Source of the DNA: Ascidia mentula
Lineage: Eukaryota > Chordata > Ascidiacea > Phlebobranchia > Ascidiidae
Length of the DNA: 64,000 nt
NCBI GenBank assembly: GCA_947561715.1
Contig: OX387200.1
Coordinates: 19,346,501-19,410,500, forward strand
Direction of reading: 5' to 3'
Shown: piece by piece, positions 42,701 through 57,700 of the stretch
Numbering within the stretch: position 1 is the stretch's first letter
Layout: every line of letters begins with the position of its first letter
The notes under the pieces: model-generated
What the model saw: the letters and a program-made list of their open reading frames with translations, nothing else
The model's database searches: none
Told to the model about the DNA's origin: nothing
Position numbers and translations under genes: made by a program

Positions 42701-45700
42701 TTGAAGGTGTTAAGATGATAAATGTTTTTATTGCTAAAAGCTTTTGTAATATTTGTTCAGTTTTAAAGAAAGCATATGTTTGTTCATTGCGAAAACTAAA
42801 TGTTTTGTATTTTTTAGGAAATTAATAAAACGAATGAACACAACCAAAGTAAAAGCTGATAGTGGAGATGCATCACAAGTGCTTGCATGTTTTGGAACTG
42901 GTAAACATTACTTGACACTAAAGACTCTTTTATTGAGAATTTAATGTTTTCTGCAGTACTTCCTACCTTCTGTACAACATTTGGTGGACCACATTCTTTG
43001 GATTGTTTGAAATCTGTTTGGGATTTGGTTGGTTGTTTGCCACAAGGTGCAGAATACCCAGACAATTTGACTTCCTCCCAGAGGGATGATCTCTCAAAAA
43101 TGACTTATACGTAATTTTCTTCTTTGGGACATTTAAAGTTATTCTCTGAATTTCTTTGTTTCTTTGCACAGAAATCTTGTGGCCAAAATGAATTCGACCA
43201 AGACTGAAGCTGATGGAGGGAATAATGATGAACAAAATAATTGCTATGGAATAGGTATTTCATACGACTTTTACCTTTTCATTATAAATTGCAATATAGT
43301 AGAACAGTAATCTATTGATACGAAAGGTTTTGTTTAAAAATACTTTATCCACATTAAAGGTGAACAGTCTAGTGCAACAAGAATCTAAACCACACATATT
43401 TGTTATGAATAAACATGATTTAAACAGGGTTCTATATACGATTGAAAGGTAAGAGGTGGAGAATTCACTCCATCCAGATTTTTGTGTGTAAAAAAGCAAG
43501 GCTTATCTGGAATTGGCAATGTCCAGAAACAATATTTCAGATTATGAAAAGCTATTGTCAGGAGAATTATATTATTCTGTTGCTGTTAATGCCAGGCACA
43601 TTGCATTTTAATAAATCTGTTCTTCTGGCACATTTGCAGTTAACTTTAACTCACCGACGTTTCAGCTGGTAAAGAAAAGATATCTTTGATTGTATGAAAT
43701 GGACAGATTTGTTAAAATTATTATTACTGTTAACTTCATAAAATTTGGAGCTTATTTTCTTAAATAAAATTAGGATTAACTAAGCTTTGTTGTATTGTTG
43801 AAACCAGCATTTGGGGGAAAATATCGTAGTTGAAAATTATAGATTTCTGAACAGTAAGATTGTTCTTGTATGGTTACTTTAATTAACGTTTTGTCCAAAG
43901 TTTTGCCACCCATTTGCCCAAGCTACAATGGACCTTATTCAATGGAATGTCTGAATAAGGTTTGGACTTCTGCTGGTTGTTTGCCAGAGGGTGAAGAATA
44001 TCCAGAAAAACTTAATGATGCACAAGTTAATAGATTATCCGGCTTGGATTACCGGTGAGTCTTCAAAAAAATAATGAAACAAGTGTATATTCATTATTTG
44101 CACTTATCACGTATATTTTGCCTAAAATTTTTGCCTAAAGTCCTAAATTGCTCAAACGTTTTTACCATATATGTATATTGACCCCTTTTTGTTAAGAACA
44201 CTTGTATCTGAAATGGAAGATATAAAAACAGATGCTGACAGTGGATCGCCTACTGAACAACTAAACTGTTTTGGAATAGGTTTGGTTTAGTGTTTATGTT
44301 TAGTATATGTCCGCACTGACTATCTGGTGTAACATTTAGATTTGCCGAAAAATTGTCCTACATACGGAGGTCCACACTCCATGGATTGCCTTAAAAAGGT
44401 CTGGTCTTCTGTTGGATGTTTACCTGCAGGGGATGAATATCCTGGGAAACTTTCGGATCCTGAATTTTCTGTTTTGTCGAATCTTACATACAGGTGTCTT
44501 TTTTGTTAATGCATATATTTACACTTTCATTAGTATATGTATTGTGTTTGCTTGGATTCAGTTCTGTGGAAAAGTGAATGTTTGTACGTTTTTCAGGGTT
44601 TTGTTGAATCGAATGAACAAAACCAAATCAGACGCAGATAGTGGAGATGCATCAGAAGTGCTTGCATGTTTTGGAACTGGTAACACCACCTGATACACAA
44701 AACTCCATTAATAAAATTAAAATTTTGTCATAGCACTTCCTACTTCCTGTACAACTTTCAGTGGTCCACATTCTTTGAATTGTCTGAAATCTGTTTGGAA
44801 TTTGGTTGGTTGTTTACCTGAGGGTGCAGAATATCCAGACAAGTTGACTCCCACCCAGAGGAATACTCTCTCAAAAATGACTTATACGTAATTTTGTTTT
44901 TGTTCACCCCTCGTAAAAGATTTATAGGTAAGTTAACATTTCTTTGTTTCTTTGCACAGAAATCTTGTGGCCAACATGAATTCGACCAAGACAGATGCTG
45001 ATACTGGAGATGATAATGCCCAAAAAAATTGCTATGGGATATGTAAGTGGAATATTACAAAACTAACTTTAAGATCTTGCTGGTTTAAACTTTGAAGCAG
45101 ACACTGTTAAATTTATAAGGGTCAACAACTTTGGCAATTTGCGCATGTGTTGAGAAATTTTGCCTCAACTTAGAGAATTGCTTTGTAAATGGCCATAATT
45201 CACTAGCCTACTTTCAGTAGTGTTATTGTTTTTCCTTCTATAAAGTGCATATGATAGGGCCATGGCAACTTTGTGTAAAACTGAAAGTACATCTACTAAC
45301 ATATATCCAAAGTTTTTCGGTTTTACGTGAACTAAAAAATAAAGAAAATTGCGTGAAAAGTAGCACCTTTTGCACTGTGGTGAAATTGACATCACACAAG
45401 GTGCTCGCGTTGAAAAAATGCATTGTTTACATAGGAAAAGGCACCTTATATTGTAGATATAGAATAGTTTCAAGCATAGGAGAATCCACAGATTACGTTA
45501 CCTCAAAGGTCATGACAAGGTTTTACAACACAAAAAAAACATCACTGTGACTTCACAATCCAAAGGCTTATTTGTCCCTGATTATCGGAAGACTAAAGGG
45601 TATAGCAGCAACGACGTTGCTCTGTACTTCGATAAGACCGGGATGGTGCGTTTCTTTGCTCAGTGACATTACATGACGTCTTTTTGGGTGTGATGTCATA

Positions 45701-48700
45701 ACTTTAACCTCACCTTTGTCTTGACTTTAATTTGATGATTGCAACATTTCTAGTTACAACTATATTGCGAAAAATACATTAGTGGTTGATTGTGGCGAAT
45801 TAATCAAATCATTTATGATGCGAACTTGTAGGCAACACTACTGCCAGACAAAAAGTGCTACTATCACAGAATAACAGTGTTATGTTGCATAATTAGCCAA
45901 TTTGGTCATTTTTTCTCTCGGCAGGCTTTGCCAGCCTCGAACTTTAATTAACCTACTTCTATCTTTTGCTGTGAGTGGACACAACGACAATGTTAAATTG
46001 ACGGTTTGTCTCTGTCATGTTTTCCAAAGTTGATGTATGAAGTTAGCGATCATAAGTACTGTAACAACAAGAACATCCTTTCGCAGTAACTGTTTTTTTT
46101 TATTACACAACTAAATAAGACATAATAAGTCAAAACAGCGGCCATCTCTCTGCAGGTAAAATTAATATCAAAGTCTTTTACATTGCTTTCCATTCCTACG
46201 CATAAGGCTTGCGGCCAGCACTCGCGCGGTCACAGCGCCTTCTATTACGTTACGCAACAATAATCTCGCTTTCGCACGATTCCTTCGCAGCGATAAAAAT
46301 GAGACTTTGAACAGCTGTGTCTCAGAAACCAGTCGCCAGATCAAGCTACTTTTTTCACCAAAAAAAAGTTATGAACATCTCTTAATTTAATTATTAACAT
46401 TATTTATTTTCCATGTCACATGCACTTTAAACTACCTCTTTTGAAAAGCATTGCCTGCTGTTTGTTCAACCTTCAATGGACCACATTCGATGGATTGTTT
46501 AAAGGAGGTTTGGAATTCTGCTGGATGTTCATCAGAGGGTGAAGAGTATCCTGAAAAACTTACTAACTCAAAAATCAAAAGATTGTCTGATTTGGTGTAT
46601 ACGTGAGTCAGCGATGATCAATATATTTTTTTATTGTTTGAACATAAGTTTTAAATCATATTTGAATCGTACTTAGCCTCAATATTTGTGCTAGAATTCA
46701 ACTTTACTTTTATATAAAGGACATTAGTTTCTGAAATGGAAGGTGTTAAAGCATCAGCTGATGGTGGATCAAGTACTGCACAACTAAATTGTTTTGGAAC
46801 AGGTTAGTTGGTTTGGGTATTCTTATATCTATATATTTTGCGGACACTGACTATCTGTTGTAACGTTTAGATTTGCCAAAAAGTTGTCCTACATATAATG
46901 GTCCACACTCTGATGCTTGTCTGAAAATTGTCTGGTCTTCTGTTGGATGTTTGCCTGCTGGAACTGAATATCCTGATAAACTCTCAAATTCTGAAATTAC
47001 TGCTTTGTCAAAACTTACTTACAGGTGAATATTTTGGTGATATTTACCGTATTTATATATTTGTAACATGACATGTCTCTATTGTGATTTATTTAATAAA
47101 AACAATATTGGTAATCAAGCATTAGGGCAACCTTAATTACTATGGACTTGATTAACTCTAAGATAACCCTCATAACATGCATTTTTTTGTTGGATGTGTC
47201 TTGAATTTGTTGTAAAGATAAATATTTTTTGATAAAAGCTTGTGTGAAAATTTTTAAAAAGTTTCTTTGTAGGAAATGCTAAATGTTTTGTATTGTTGTA
47301 GAAAATTATTAAATCAAATGAACACAACCAAAGTAGCAGCCGATAATGGAGATGCATCAGAAGTACTTGCATGTTTTGGAACTGGTAAACCTCACTTGAT
47401 ATGAAGGGATCCTTTATTGAGAATTTAATGTTTCCTACAGTACTTCCAACATCTTGTGCAACTTTCACTGGTCCGCATTCTTTGGATTGTCTGAAATCTG
47501 TTTGGGATTTGGTTGGTTGTTTACCACAAGGTGCAGAATATCCAGACAATTTGACTTTCTCACAGAGAAATACTCTCAAAGAAATGCCCTATCCGTAATT
47601 TTATATTATGGAGCATTTGAACTTATTTTGCAAGTGTTCATTGTTTTGACAGAAACCTTGTGGCGGATATGAATTTAACCAAGACTGTTGCTGATGCAGG
47701 AAATGACATTGACCAAAATAATTGCTATGGGATAGGTATTTATGCAGCTTTCACCTGGTAGTTGTTAATTGCAATAGTGTTGATAGTAAAGGGTTGACAA
47801 GACCGACAGATTTCAGCCTGAAACGAAAGTTTCTTAGATAGTGTATAATAAAGGGTTTTCATCATTTCAAATATATTTAATTGTTGTTTTATATGTATCA
47901 CTACATTTTTCATGGTTTAACATCAACGTATACACAACCTTAAATTTACCATTGCCTTTTACATAATATTCAGGATTTTACATTTTCTTGGTTTGTGGTT
48001 GTACTAATGTTTTTCAATTGCCTTTTTTTGATAAAGCTTTGCCAGGTGTTTGTCCAAGCTACAATGGACCACATTCAATGGATTGTTTAAAAGAGGTTTG
48101 GGCTTCTGTTGGTTGTTTGCCAGAGGGTGAAGATTATCCTGGAAATCTTGCAGATACAGAAGTTGGCAGATTATCTCGTTTGGATTACCGGTAAGTTAGT
48201 ATTTGACATAGTCTTGTTGCTGTAGGGCATAATACCCAAGACAATTTTTTTTTTTTATAAAGGGTACTGGTATCTGAAATGAAAGATGTCAAAGCAGCTG
48301 CTGACGGTGGATCAGATGCTGGACAACTAGGTTGTTTCGGAATAGGTTAGATTTGGTATTCTTTTCTATGACAATTGTTCTAAATACTCGTTTATTAAAT
48401 CGTGTCTGTAATCCCCTTAAATTATTTGTTTGCGTAGATGAATAAGATAACAGTAACTTTTTTTGAATTTCATGTCTGTGATCCCCTCAAGTTGTTAGTT
48501 TGCATAAAGCGAATAGAATACTAAAAATCCGTCTGCAGTTATTTTTATTTTGTATTTCCACTGCAACAGTAATTTACATGAAATATGAACGACTAGGCTT
48601 CCTCAGAGAACAAAACAATTTTGAAGAAGCCTAGTCGTTTGTTCAGGCAAAACGTCAGATCGTTTTAAACAAAAGGTTTTAAACATTTGTTGTTTTTTTT

Positions 48701-51700
48701 ATCAGAGGAATGTCAGATTTGTATTTTATTATACCTGTTGGTCAAAACCTATTTTCAGTTTTCTGTCTTCAGTAATTTACATGTGCTAATTTTACAACCA
48801 ATAATAAGACACCATTTAGAGATGCTTGGTGACACAAATTTAGATTTTTTAAAGTCTTTAAAGAGCTCGTTAGCATTTTATTCACATTGCAGTTCAAATT
48901 CCGTTTAAGCAGAATATACATTAAAACGTACTGTCGAATCACTGCAAAAAGGCTCTTCTAGCATTAATATTTCATGAAAAATTAATGCACACATAGAAAG
49001 TAAGAAATAATAATTGGTAAGAAGTGGCTGGAGGTACACATATCTCAGTTTATGTGCCTCAACATTTGACCACTTTGTTTACAACATTTACACAAGTACT
49101 TCCTGATGAAGGTTGTTGCATACCAAATTAAATGTCCCTCTTTATGAATATTACTGCCAGGAGAGCGTTTTTGCAGTGATAGTATGCCTGGCATAGGGAT
49201 GGGCAATTCAGAATAACAAATCTGGAGTATTCGAATCTTAAACTTTCCGTATCCACATTGTCTTCAAACCGATTAGTAGGTTACTTTATTTATCTTCAAT
49301 GTACAGTTCAGCACATGATTTTCTGTATTTAATTATTTGTAAGCCGCATGGGACGGTGTTAAAAAAATTAACATAAGCCGCACATAAATGTTAAAGGCAA
49401 ACTTTGGTACCCTACAATATTTGTCAACAAATTTGTTGTTTAAAATTGTCAGGTACACAGATCACTGTGTTCGATAAAACGTATTGGTACGGCAGAGTGA
49501 GTTACAAATAAAATATTGGCGTGACATTAAATAATATATGCTGCCCTCGATTGTAAGTATCACAAACAGTAGGTTAAACAACTTTATAAGCTGCTGCTTA
49601 CAATCGAGTACATACAGTGCATATCTTTTTTGAGAACTTTTTGTCAATCAACTGCTACAGTTGTGATGATGTCCAGGTTTAACAGCAACAAAGTTTCGCA
49701 CTCACTTGACAGGCAAGCACGTAGAGAGCCTAAATATATTACACTGCAATAAATTTATTCTTCGATTGTTTTTGTTATTGCAGTCGTGTAATAACTTCTT
49801 TCATGTTCATTGTGCTTCAGTGCAAAAGCTAAAACAAAAACAGAATAGGATGTGGTGTTCTGGATTCAATTTAAGAATTCTAGAATGTTCCAGAATAGTA
49901 TATTATTCTATATTGCCCATCCCTAGCTTGGCAGCATGAGTAATGAATAATGTTGAATCCCTTTTTTACCTTAATATGTTTACTACCATCCAGATGTTAA
50001 AAACTTGTGCTCTGCATCTTATTTTGGACTTCGCAAATGCCAAGTCATTTACTATGAATTTTAGCAACTGAATTACTAGAATGGATCTTTCATAAAAAAT
50101 CCATAGATATTGGAGCAGACATGTTGTGAAATAGACTTTATTGGAGATATCATTGTGACTGATTTTTCATGCCAATTTTTTCTTGATCTGAACAAAAAAG
50201 TTAATTTAAGCAAACGGCAAATTTGTGCCAACTGTTCTGTAAGATCAGATGAGAAATTTCTGCAAGAGCTGTAGCGGCAACATCAAATCATCTTTCTTCG
50301 GAAAGTAAATAAAAATTTGCATGCAAGATTTTCCATACTTGCACAACTCATCAGAAATAATTAAATCAATATTAGGTTTTTTGAAGCACATCATGTCCAA
50401 TCTGCCTGTTGAAAGATGTATTCTTGTATGAAGTCCCTAGTTACTCCTATAAAGGAATTGGTTGTAAAAGCATTGATTGAAATATTTGTATCAAGTTAAA
50501 GTAGCATATGGCACTGCAGAACAAGGAGACAAGATTACAAGGATGTGTTAACGCATGACGCTGATAATTGGTTTAGCACTGTGTTGAAAATTCTCTGCAA
50601 CTGTCCGATATATTAAATCCAAACTTGCATCACCAAACATAACTTACCTAGTGTTAGATTGTTGGCTGTACTGATATGTCTCTTGTCTCCACTCTATTTT
50701 TCCTAACTTGCTCCTTAGGGCTACAGTATATTTTTATCTTGGAACGGTAATTATATTGTGTCGAAAATGGAAATTGTGGCAATACAAGTAATTGAAAAAG
50801 TAATCCTGACAAATTAAATCTTTTTTTTGCAAGCAAATTTACTGCACACTTTCAACATGACACTCAAATTGGCATGTGCTCTAATAAAACCTTGAGGTTT
50901 ATCAAATCAGGCGCCCAAACAAAATATCTTATTTTTTTGCAATGGCATTTGTACTGGAAATTTTTAAATGTCTGTGCAGTGTGAATAAATACAAAATAAT
51001 TTATAGGGGTTGTACCTAGAAATTTAACTATCCTATTATAGTACATGTTTATGGACACTTGCTTACATGGTGTAACATTAGATATGCCATCAAGTTGCCC
51101 TAAATATAATGGTCCACACTCCAAGGATTGTCTCAAAATTGTCTGGTCTTCTGTTGGATGTTTGCCTGAAGGAAATGAATATCCTGAGAAACTCTCAAAT
51201 TCCACATTCCATGATTTGTCACGACTTACATACAGGTAATTTTTTATTGATAACTAGCATAATTATGTAGTAGCGCAAGTGTTGATCATTCTTCTTCTTG
51301 ACGGACACATTAGTTTTACAAAGCTATTTTGATGTCCCAACAAAGAATACTTATTACTTTAATAAATGCTTTCTGATACCTGCAAGAATCTAAAAATTGT
51401 TTCTTGGAATTACCTGAATATTTGTATTATTCAGAGAATTGTTGAACAGAATGACCACAACCAAATCTGATGCAGATAATGGAGATGCATCAGAGCTGCT
51501 TGCTTGTTTTGGAATTGGTAAACCTTTATTATTTGGCACAAATGTTTTTTAATGTGCATTTATTTTACTTCAGTTCTTTCTGGTTCTTGTACAACCATGG
51601 CTGGTCCCCATTCCTTAGGTTGTTTGAAAGCTGTTTGGAATTTTGTTGGTTGTTCAATACAAGGGGCAGAGCATCCTGACAAGTTAACTCCTGCCAAAAG

Positions 51701-54700
51701 ACAAACACTCTCAAAAATGAATTATATGTAAGTTTGGCATTCAAAGCAAATTTGAAATTCTGTGAAGGAATGTTGTTTCTTTTGTAAAGAGATCTTGTGG
51801 CCGACATGAATTCAACAAAGACTGATGCTGATGCTGGGGATAACAATGCCCAAACAAATTGCTATGGGATAGGTATTTATACAATCTGATTCTTGACATT
51901 AATTGACTGCATTGGGATGAAGTTATGACTACTGTATGAGGAACATTTGAGTTTTGAATTTGTTTTGAATCTAAATCGTTGTGTGTTTGTCCGAAAGTTA
52001 GTGATCAATTTAACCTATTGATTTACAACAGCAATTTATGACCTTGCAGTTTATTTCTTTGGGCACAAATTAAGATTATGGATGTGGGACTTAAAATTTT
52101 TTTTTGATTAGTTTTGACAGCTGTTTGTCCAAACTTTAATGGACCACATTCAAGGGATTGTCTAAAAGAGGTTTGGGCTTCTGCTGGTTGTTTACCAGAG
52201 GGTGAAGAATATCCAGAAAAACTCATTGCTTCGAAAGTGAACAGATTATCTGGCTTGGATTACCGGTGAGCTAGCAGTAATGCATTATTATTTTGCCTTT
52301 TCATGTGAATTTTGAAACCAAATCATACATCACAAAAATGTGCTTGCTATGTTATTACTTTTGTTTTGATATTAAGGACACTAGTATCTGAAATGAAAGG
52401 TGTTAAAGCATCAGCTGATAATGGATCACGTACTGGACAATTAAATTGTTTTGGAATAGGTTGGGTTTGGCATTCTTATATAACTATATACAGCAGACAC
52501 TGAGTATATGGTGTAACGTTTAGATTTGCCAAACCCTTGTCCCACATACGGAGGTCCACACTCCATGGATTGTCTCAAAATTGTCTGGACTTCTGTTGGA
52601 TGTTTGCCTGCTGGAAATGAATATCCTGGGAAACTTTCAAATTCTGAATTTACTGCCTTGTCACGACTTACTTACAAGTGATTTTTTTGTCAATTGTAAT
52701 TTATTTAACAAAAGCACTTTACCTTAATGGTTGCCCACAAACTTAGGAACACAAATCCAATTTTTTTCATAATTCTGAGTATAAAGAGACTGGCCCATAT
52801 CCAATAACAATATGGGCCAGTCTCTTAATATTCAGAATTATGAGAAAAAGTGAGTTGTGTTCCTATGTCTGACTGAATTTTAGAAATGCAACTTAAATTA
52901 TTTTAAACTTGATTAACTCTAAAGCAACTCTCATAACATGCTAATTGTGAATCAGTTTGTCTTGAATTTATTGTAGATACATACTTTATTGATAAAAGTT
53001 TTCTTTTACATTTTTGAAGAAAAATTTTTTTTTTTAGGGTTAAGCTAAATGTTTTTTTTAGGAAATTATTAAATCAAATGAACACAACTAAAATAGAAGC
53101 TGATAATGGAGATGCATCAGAAGTACTTGCATGTTTTGGAACTGGTAAACCTCACTTGACACTAAAGACTATTATATTCAGAATTTAATGTTTTCCACAG
53201 CACTTCCTACTTCCTGTACAACATTTAGTGGTCCACATTCTTTGGATTGTTTGAAATATGTTTGGAATTTGGTAGGTTGCTTACCTGAAGGTGCAGAATA
53301 CCCAGACAATTTGACTTCCTCCCAGAGGGATGATCTCTCAAAAATGACTTATACGTAATTTTCTTCTATGGGACATTTAAACTTATTCTCTGAATTTCTT
53401 TGTTTCCTTGCACAGAAATCTTGTGACCCAAATGAATTCGACGAAGACTGAAGCTGATGATGGGAATAATATTGAGCAAAATAATTGCTATGGGATAGGT
53501 ATGAATTACCACTTCTCTTTTGTTTTTTGATTGCTGTAGAATAAAACAATACCGTATTAATAGGAAAGGTTTTCTCTAAAAATTCTTGTATTACAAAACT
53601 CTGTTGTATGTGGTTGAAACATCAAAACCATTTTTTGGAAAATGTCTTAGTTTAAGATTGTGGATTTTTCTACCATAAGATTATACTTGTATGGTTGTTT
53701 TAATTAAATTTTTGTCCAAAGTTTTGCCACGCGTTTGCCCAAGCTACAATGGACCACATTCAATGGATTGTTTGAAAGAGGTTTGGGCTTTTGCTGGTTG
53801 TTTACCAGAGGGTGAAGAATATCCACCAAGCCTTGTTGATTCACAAGTTAACAGATTATCTGATTTGGATTACCGGTAAGTCATTAAAAATTTATGCTGA
53901 TATATTTCATGTATCAAGTTTAAGTTCAAACGTTTTTTCCCATTACTTGCATTCACCCTTTTTGGTGAAGGATACTTGTGTCTGAAATGGAGTATATATT
54001 TGTGGAAAATGATTAATTTTGTTGTATTGTGGTAATATTAAATGCAATAGCATGATAGGCAGGATTGCCCCACTGCGCAGGTACTTGCTTGGCGATCACA
54101 GCTAACATATCGCGATCATGAGGTTTTCAGGCTTGGCAGCCCAGGCAATGCAGCCCAGCTGAATCATTTTTGGTAGCTGTGATCGCCAACCAAGTACCTG
54201 CACAGTGGGGTGATCCTGCCTATCATACTATTGCATGTAATATTACTGCGTTACCTGATACGATGGTAGAGATCCCCTATGTAAATGTGAAGGTTGCCTG
54301 GCAATTTGTGCGCTTGCGTACCAGTGTACCTTGGCCACAATATAACCCGTGAAGCCACTGAGCTTCTGTAGTTCAGTTGGTAGAGCGTTGGGCCTGGTTA
54401 GCCCAGGGTCGTGAGTTCAAACCTCACCGGGAGATTGATTTTTCAAATCTTGCTTCCGACTTGTCAGGAAAAAGTGGCTGATCCAGCTAGGCTGCATTGC
54501 CTGGGCTGCCTAGCCTGAAAACCTCATGATGTTTTGTATTGTTGTAGGGAATTAACAGATGAAATGAACACAACAAAAACAGATGCTGACAGTGGATCGC
54601 CTACTGAACAACTAAACTGTTTTGGAATAGGTTTGGTTTGCTGTTTATGTTTAGTATATGTCCGCACTGACTGTCTGGTGTAACATTTAGATTTGCCAAA

Positions 54701-57700
54701 CCTTTGTCCCACATACGGAGGTCCACACTCCATGGATTGCCTTAAAAAGGTCTGGACTTCTGTTGGATGTTTACCTGCAGGGGATGAGTATCCTGAGAAA
54801 CTTTCTGATGTTGAAATTGTTTTTTTGTCGAAACTAAAATACAGGTGGTTGTTTTGTCAGTGTACAGTATTGCATTTGTATGAGTATATGTGTAATGTGT
54901 ACTTAGATTCAGTTGTGAAAAAACTGGATTTTTCTTTCAGGAATCTGTTGAGTCGAATGAAAAAAACCAAATCAGACGCAGATAATGGAGATGCATCAGA
55001 AGTGCTTGCATGTTTTGGAGCTGGTAAACTTCACATAATAAGAAAAACTTTTTTAATAAATCCAAAATTTTCCACAGTACTTCCTACTTCCTGTGCATCA
55101 TTTAGTGGACCACATTCTTTGAATTGTTTAAGATCTGTTTGGAATTCTGTTGGTTGTTTACCTGAGGGTGCAGAATATCCCGACAAGTTGACTCCCACCC
55201 AGAGAAATACTCTCTCAAAAATGACTTATACGTAATTTATTTTTGTCAAACATCTGAAAAAGATTTATAGGTAAGACAACACTTTTTGTTTCTTTTGACA
55301 GAGTTCTTGTGGACGAAATGAATTCGACCAAGACTGAAGCTGATACTGGAGATGATAATGCCCAAACAAATTGCTATGGGATATGTAAGTGGAATACTAC
55401 AACTCTGAGATTAAAATTCTTATTAATTTATTCTTCAAAGTAGAGATAAACTTATTAGGGCTGTGCAACATCCGCTGGATCTGTTTGTTGGACACCTAAT
55501 TTAAAATTTATTACCAAACCGATGTATTTTGAAACACTGTTATATAATAAGTCCATTAATAACAATGTAGGTAATTAGCACACATCTTTATAAATCCTTC
55601 TTTAATTCGTGGAGTTGCTTTGCAATTGTCAAAAATGCATTAGTCTACTCTCAGTAAAGTAGTTGCAATACTTCTCTGAACTAATTCTTTTGAAAAGCAT
55701 TGCCTGGTGTTTGCCCAACCTTCAATGGACCACATTCGATGGATTGTTTAAAAGAGGTTTGGATTTCTGCTGGGTGTTTGCAAGTGGGTCAAGAATATCC
55801 AGAGAAACTTGACAATTCAAAAGCTAACAGATTGTCTGAATTGGTGTATACGTGAGTCAATCATGGTCAATATATTTTTTTTCTTGTTTGAACATAAATT
55901 TTAAATCATATTTGAATCGTACTTAGCCTAAATATTTGTGCCTGAATTCAAACTTTAATTTTATATAAAGGACACTGGTTTCTGAAATGGAAGGTGTTAA
56001 AGCATCAGCTGATGGTGGATCAAGTACTGGACAACTAAATTGTTTTGGAACAGGTTAGTTGGGTTGGGTATTTTTATATCTATATATTTTGGGGACACTA
56101 ACTATCTGTTGTAATGTTTAGATTTGCCAAAAAGTTGTCCTACATATAATGGTCCACATTCCTTGGATTGTCTGAAAATTGTTTGGTCTTCTGTTGGTTG
56201 TTTGCCTGCTGGAACTGAATATCCTGATAAACTCTCAAATTCTGAATTTACTGCTTTGTCAGACCTTACTTACAAGTGAATTTTTAGGGAATGTTGATAT
56301 ATTTGTATTATTGCATTTGTCAATTGTTATTCAATTAACAAAAATATTATGATCATAGTTCTCTCTGATTAAGGTTTGGAAATAAAGCCTAAAAGCAAAT
56401 TACATTATTATGGACTTAATGAACTTTAAGATCACCTTCATAACATGCTTATATTATCCAATGTTTCTTGAATTTGTTGTGAAATTTTTTTGAGACAAGC
56501 TTTTATGATTACTTTTTCAGTTTGATAAAAACTTAGGTTTGTTTGTAGGAAATGCTAAATGTTTTGTATTGTTGTAGGAAACTATTAAATCAAATGAACA
56601 CAACCAAAGTAGAAGCCGATAATGGTGTGTCGATGAAAGTGCTTGCATGTTTTGGAACTGGTAAACCTCACTTGACACTAAAGACTCTTATGTTGAGAAT
56701 TTAATGTTTTCTGCAGTACTTCCTACTTCCTGTACAACATTTAGTGGACCACATTCTTTGGATTGTTTAAAATCTGTTTGGGATTTGGTTGGTTGTTTGC
56801 CACAAGGTGGAGAATACCCAGACAATTTGACTTCCTCCCAGAGGGATGATTTGTCAAAAATGACTTATAAGTAATTTATTTTTGTTGACCATTTGTAAAA
56901 GATTCATTGGTAAGTTAACATGTTTTTTTTTCTTTTTGCAGAAATCTTGTGGCCTACATGAATTTAACCAAGACTGATGCTGATAATGGGAATAACATAG
57001 AACAAAATAATTGCTATGGGATAGGTATTTATTTCGATTTCACCTCTTCATTAGTTAGTTTCAAGTGGAGAGAACAATAACCTATTAATAAGAAAGTTTT
57101 GTTAAAATATATTTCATTGATAGGAAAGGTATAACAAATATTTTCAGCATTTTTGTAATGCTGATTTTGTTTGTTCTTCGAATTGATTGAAACCATACTG
57201 TATTTTGGTCCTTTTAGTTACAAACACTTCACCTATTCCTTTTGCAAAAGCGATTTATTTTCACAAATATAATGTTTTTGTTGCTGCCAGGCATATTGTT
57301 ACTTAATAATCTGTTCTTCTGGTATATATAAAACGTAACTTGAGGAAGCCTTGTTGAATAACAGGCGAAACTTAGGTGAATAAAGTTACGTTTTATGTAT
57401 GCCAGAAGAACAGATTATTAAGTTGCGATTTATTTTATTGAATTTTTTTTCCCAAGCATGTATTCAATTGAGATTTGGAATTAAAGTAGTGAAATATAAC
57501 TTAATTTGGGTAATCTGGTTTTAATTTCTCCCCATCAGTTGATGTTCCGTATTGCTTGAAGATGTTTCTATCTGATCCATTGCTGTGTAGTTAGCAGGAT
57601 ATTAGTAAAAGTATCCTTAATTTTAGCACAGCTAAAACATCTTAGTAGGAAAAAGCCCTGCAACGTATTTTTTTTTAACCTTATTCCTTGATAGAACTTG

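Larger units (their letters stand above)
48346..51081. other. 2.7-kb intron in T21
   Basis: Longest intron in the window. Contains the 48584 hairpin, the family a element 49194-49925, a local near-duplicate (TGTCTGTAATCCCC and TGTCTGTGATCCCC, about 48402 and 48473), and stretches shared with the T3 intron. About 1.1 kb after 49933 shows no exon. Confidence 0.65.

Noticed and set aside
47133-47579. 148-codon open frame on the minus strand, the longest antisense frame
   Set aside because: It is the complement of T20 type II and III exons plus intron. Similar antisense frames recur wherever that domain occurs (for example 39351-39584, 42814-43065, 61018-61269), so it is a shadow of constrained coding sequence.
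54362-54434. Functional tRNA-Thr gene
   Set aside because: Acceptor mismatch, an extra base before the anticodon stem, unusual GGT anticodon and location inside a composite mobile element.
57302-57421. Hammerhead ribozyme in the hairpin (ACAGGCGAAAC)
   Set aside because: The GAAA box is present, but the CTGATGA box is not found in the expected position, and the two arms already pair with each other. The same applies to 48584-48660.
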